The position numbers and the translations under genes were made by a program. Of a DNA stretch of 64,000 nt, positions 62,149 through 64,000 are shown piece by piece. How positions within the stretch are numbered: position 1 is the stretch's first letter; each line of letters begins with the position of its first letter. The DNA is from Planctomycetota bacterium (lineage in GTDB: Bacteria > Planctomycetota > UBA1135 > GCA-002686595). Location: positions 1 through 64,000 of the forward strand of contig JAIOPM010000031.1 in the NCBI GenBank assembly GCA_021413885.1, read 5' to 3'. The notes beneath the pieces were generated by a model, which was not told where the DNA came from, searched no databases, and saw only the letters and a list, made by a program, of their open reading frames with translations.

Positions 62149-62154
62149 AGGTTA
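62149..62154 (-). promoter_or_regulatory. Putative -10 box (TAACCT) of the DUF547 gene
   Basis: Minus-strand TAACCT, 46 bases before ATG 62102; the leader has AAGAGA close to the start codon. Confidence 0.4.
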
Positions 62155-62340
62155 CGGGCTGGGAACGGCGGACTCTCGATCCGGACGCGTGCGTCGAAGG
62201 CGACGCGCGGCGCGAGCGCCGAAGCGGGGCCTAAGCTCATGCTCCGTCGCGGCTTGTGTCGCCGAGCGACGACTCACCTTCCGTGTCGAGTCTCGGACCG
62301 ACGCTTGCCTTGCGGCGCGCCTCTCCCCGGAGGTCGGCCA

Positions 62341-64000
62341 TGCAATCGAAGCTCTTCGCTCGTCTCGGTATCTCGCTTCTCGTCGCCTTCGCGGCGACCG
62401 ATCTCGTGTCGGCCGCACCGCGCCTTGCGTTCGCGCCTCAGCACGGCGAGCCCAGCCAAGGCCCCAAGCCCAAGAAGCCGACGGGCGGCGGGTACACCGG
62501 TCCCGGCGATTCGGTTCCGGCGAACCCCGGCGGCGGCAACCGACCGGCCGACGGCGGCCCGCCGGCCGGCGACCCGTCGAGCGACAAGCCGGGCGCCGGT
62601 CGACGCCCCGCGGCCGGCGCACTGCCGCCGAACGCGCCGCAAGGACCGACCTCGCCCTTCCTGCCAGCGACGATCGCCGGCGAAGCGAGCAACGACGCGA
62701 ACTGGTGGATGTGGTGGGAGTTCAACAAGACCGAGTTCCTGCGGCCGAACCGTCTGCAGCTCAAGCTCGGGCTGCGCACCGGAGTCGAGACGCCGCGCGA
62801 GCGCGACGCGTTGGTGCAAGCGATGCTCGATCAACTGCGCGACGCGTTGCGCGTGCCGCTCTCGAACGCGCTCACCGGCAACGACGCGGTCGAGCGCGCC
62901 GAAGCCGTCGGCGCGGTCGGTCGCATGGCGGGTCCGACGGCGGTCGAGACGCTGATCGCGGCGCTCGGTGATCCGAGCCTCGTCGTGCGCGACCGAGCGA
63001 TCCTCGCGCTCGGCGCGATCGCGACCGAACCGAGCTTCGCGGCGCTCTCGCGCATCGCCGAGACCGGCGTCGTGCGCGACGGCGGCCAGATCTCCGGCAA
63101 CGCGCGGCCTCTCGCGATCGCGGCGCTCGCGATCGGGCGGCGTGCCGGCTTCGACGATCGTGCGGATCGTTTGGTCGAGCGCGTCGTGCGTGCACGGCCG
63201 ACGGGGATCGGCGACCGCCTCGCGGTCAGCGCGATGATCTATCAGACCGTCGCGCCGTGCGCGGTGCTGGAGAAGCTCGCCTTCGATCTCGCGCGCGACG
63301 AGAACGTGTCGATGCCGGTCCGTTGCCGCGCGTTGGAGGCGGTCGCGCGCGCGGGCACCGACGAGGCGTTCGCGTTGGTCGAAACGGCGTTGCGCGGGCC
63401 GGATCTCGAGCTGCGCCGTTCCGCCGCGATCGCGCTCGCGACGACGCGTCATGCTCGCGCCTCGAGCATCGGCGTCGCCGCGCTGGAGCACGAGGTCGAG
63501 CCCGTCGCGCGCGGTTTCCTCGCGCTCTCCCTCGGCCGGATCGGCGACGGCATCTCGCGCGAGGCGTTGATCGCGCGCATCGCGGGCGACGCGGTTGATC
63601 GGCCGTGGGCCGCGCTCGGGCTCGGGCTCCTCGTCCGACAGAGCGGTGATCCCGTGGCGCTCGGGACGTTGCGCAAGTCGGCGAGCTCGGAGCGCAGCGT
63701 CGACGCGCGTCCGGCGTTCTGGATCGCGCTCGGCCTCGCGCGCGACCTCGGTTCGGTCGGGATGCTCGCGGGCGAGATCGCGAGCAACTCCGATCCGATT
63801 CGCCAGCACTACGCCGCGACCGCGCTCGCGTTGATCGGCGATGCGACCGCGCACGATGCGCTCGCGGCTCGCGTCGCGCTCGAGAAGAAGCCGTTGCCGT
63901 ACGTCACGGTCTCCGCGGCGCTCGGGCTGTTCGGTCGCAGCGCGGACGTCGCGTTGCTCGCCGCCAATGCGAAGTCGCTGCGTCAGCCCGACCTGCAAGC
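62341..64000 (+). CDS. Exported HEAT-repeat protein, N-terminal part
   Basis: 553 codons are in the window; the gene continues past the right edge. ATG 62341 has GGAGG six bases upstream. Signal peptide (ARLGISLLVAFAATDLVSAA), then a Pro/Gly-rich spacer (GPKPKKPTGGGYTGPGDSVP), then a conserved-looking NDANWWMWWEFNKTEFL block and a long series of HEAT repeats: AVERAEAVGAVGRMAGPTAV, DPSLVVRDRAILALGAIATE, LRRSAAIALATTRHARASSI, DPIRQHYAATALALIGDATA. The WWxWWEFNK block before HEAT repeats is known to me from other planctomycete exported proteins of unknown function. A scaffold or binding role is likely. Confidence 0.82.

Overview
This is 64 kb of very GC-rich, almost fully coding bacterial DNA. 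The gene content suggests a member of the Planctomycetota, probably one of the deep, poorly studied lineages. Pointers are a membrane-anchored serine/threonine kinase with TPRs, several ECF sigma/anti-sigma pairs, an ECF-linked YfbK-like VWA protein, a sulfatase-like lipoprotein, HEAT-repeat proteins, a glycine-rich secreted protein, and a secreted protein with the C-terminal cysteine-bearing domain typical of that phylum. The assignment is inference from gene content; there is no rRNA or tRNA here. I see no insertion sequence, phage, CRISPR array or RNA gene, so this looks like ordinary chromosome.

Layout. 0-5 kb: start of a di-haem oxidoreductase, a kinase-TPR protein and a fused MFS/spermidine synthase (minus strand). 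5-7 kb: ECF sigma plus RskA-type anti-sigma. 7-15 kb (minus): coiled-coil trypsin-like protease, HEAT-cyclophilin lipoprotein, CnaB-like repeat protein, di-haem peroxidase-like protein. 15-22 kb (plus): ribBA, ECF sigma, zinc anti-sigma, a small membrane protein, a GspL/GspM-like pair and a hybrid histidine kinase. 22-32 kb (minus): carB, then an operon of class I amidotransferase, OB-like membrane protein, aroB and a multi-pass membrane protein, then another membrane protein. 32-36 kb: two tandem GT39-like paralogues around a DUF4870 gene. 36-40 kb: agmatinase-like enzyme, then ECF sigma with a VWA anti-sigma-like protein. 40-45 kb: three-gene membrane operon, sulfatase-like lipoprotein, a WAGxY-family protein. 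45-50 kb (minus): biotin genes bioB, fused bioF-bioD and bioA, with a cupin and a membrane protein. 50-56 kb: ECF sigma/anti-sigma/secretin-like operon, tryptophan 2,3-dioxygenase and three more WAGxY-family proteins. 56-64 kb: secreted proteins, small lipoprotein operon, DUF547 protein, start of a HEAT-repeat protein.

Cross-cutting points. (1) At least thirteen genes have a TANNNT hexamer ending 6-10 bases before the start codon and no Shine-Dalgarno sequence, as expected for leaderless mRNAs; genes with longer leaders tend to have good Shine-Dalgarno sequences. (2) RibBA has a damaged RibB half: about 25 residues with the conserved Cys are missing and the metal-binding His is Gln. (3) Four ECF sigma operons each control a different membrane partner; one ends in a secretin-like protein and one in a VWA protein. 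(4) A paralogous family of exported WAGxY proteins is scattered over 44-56 kb. All functions are read by eye from the sequence; identities are estimates and no database search was run.
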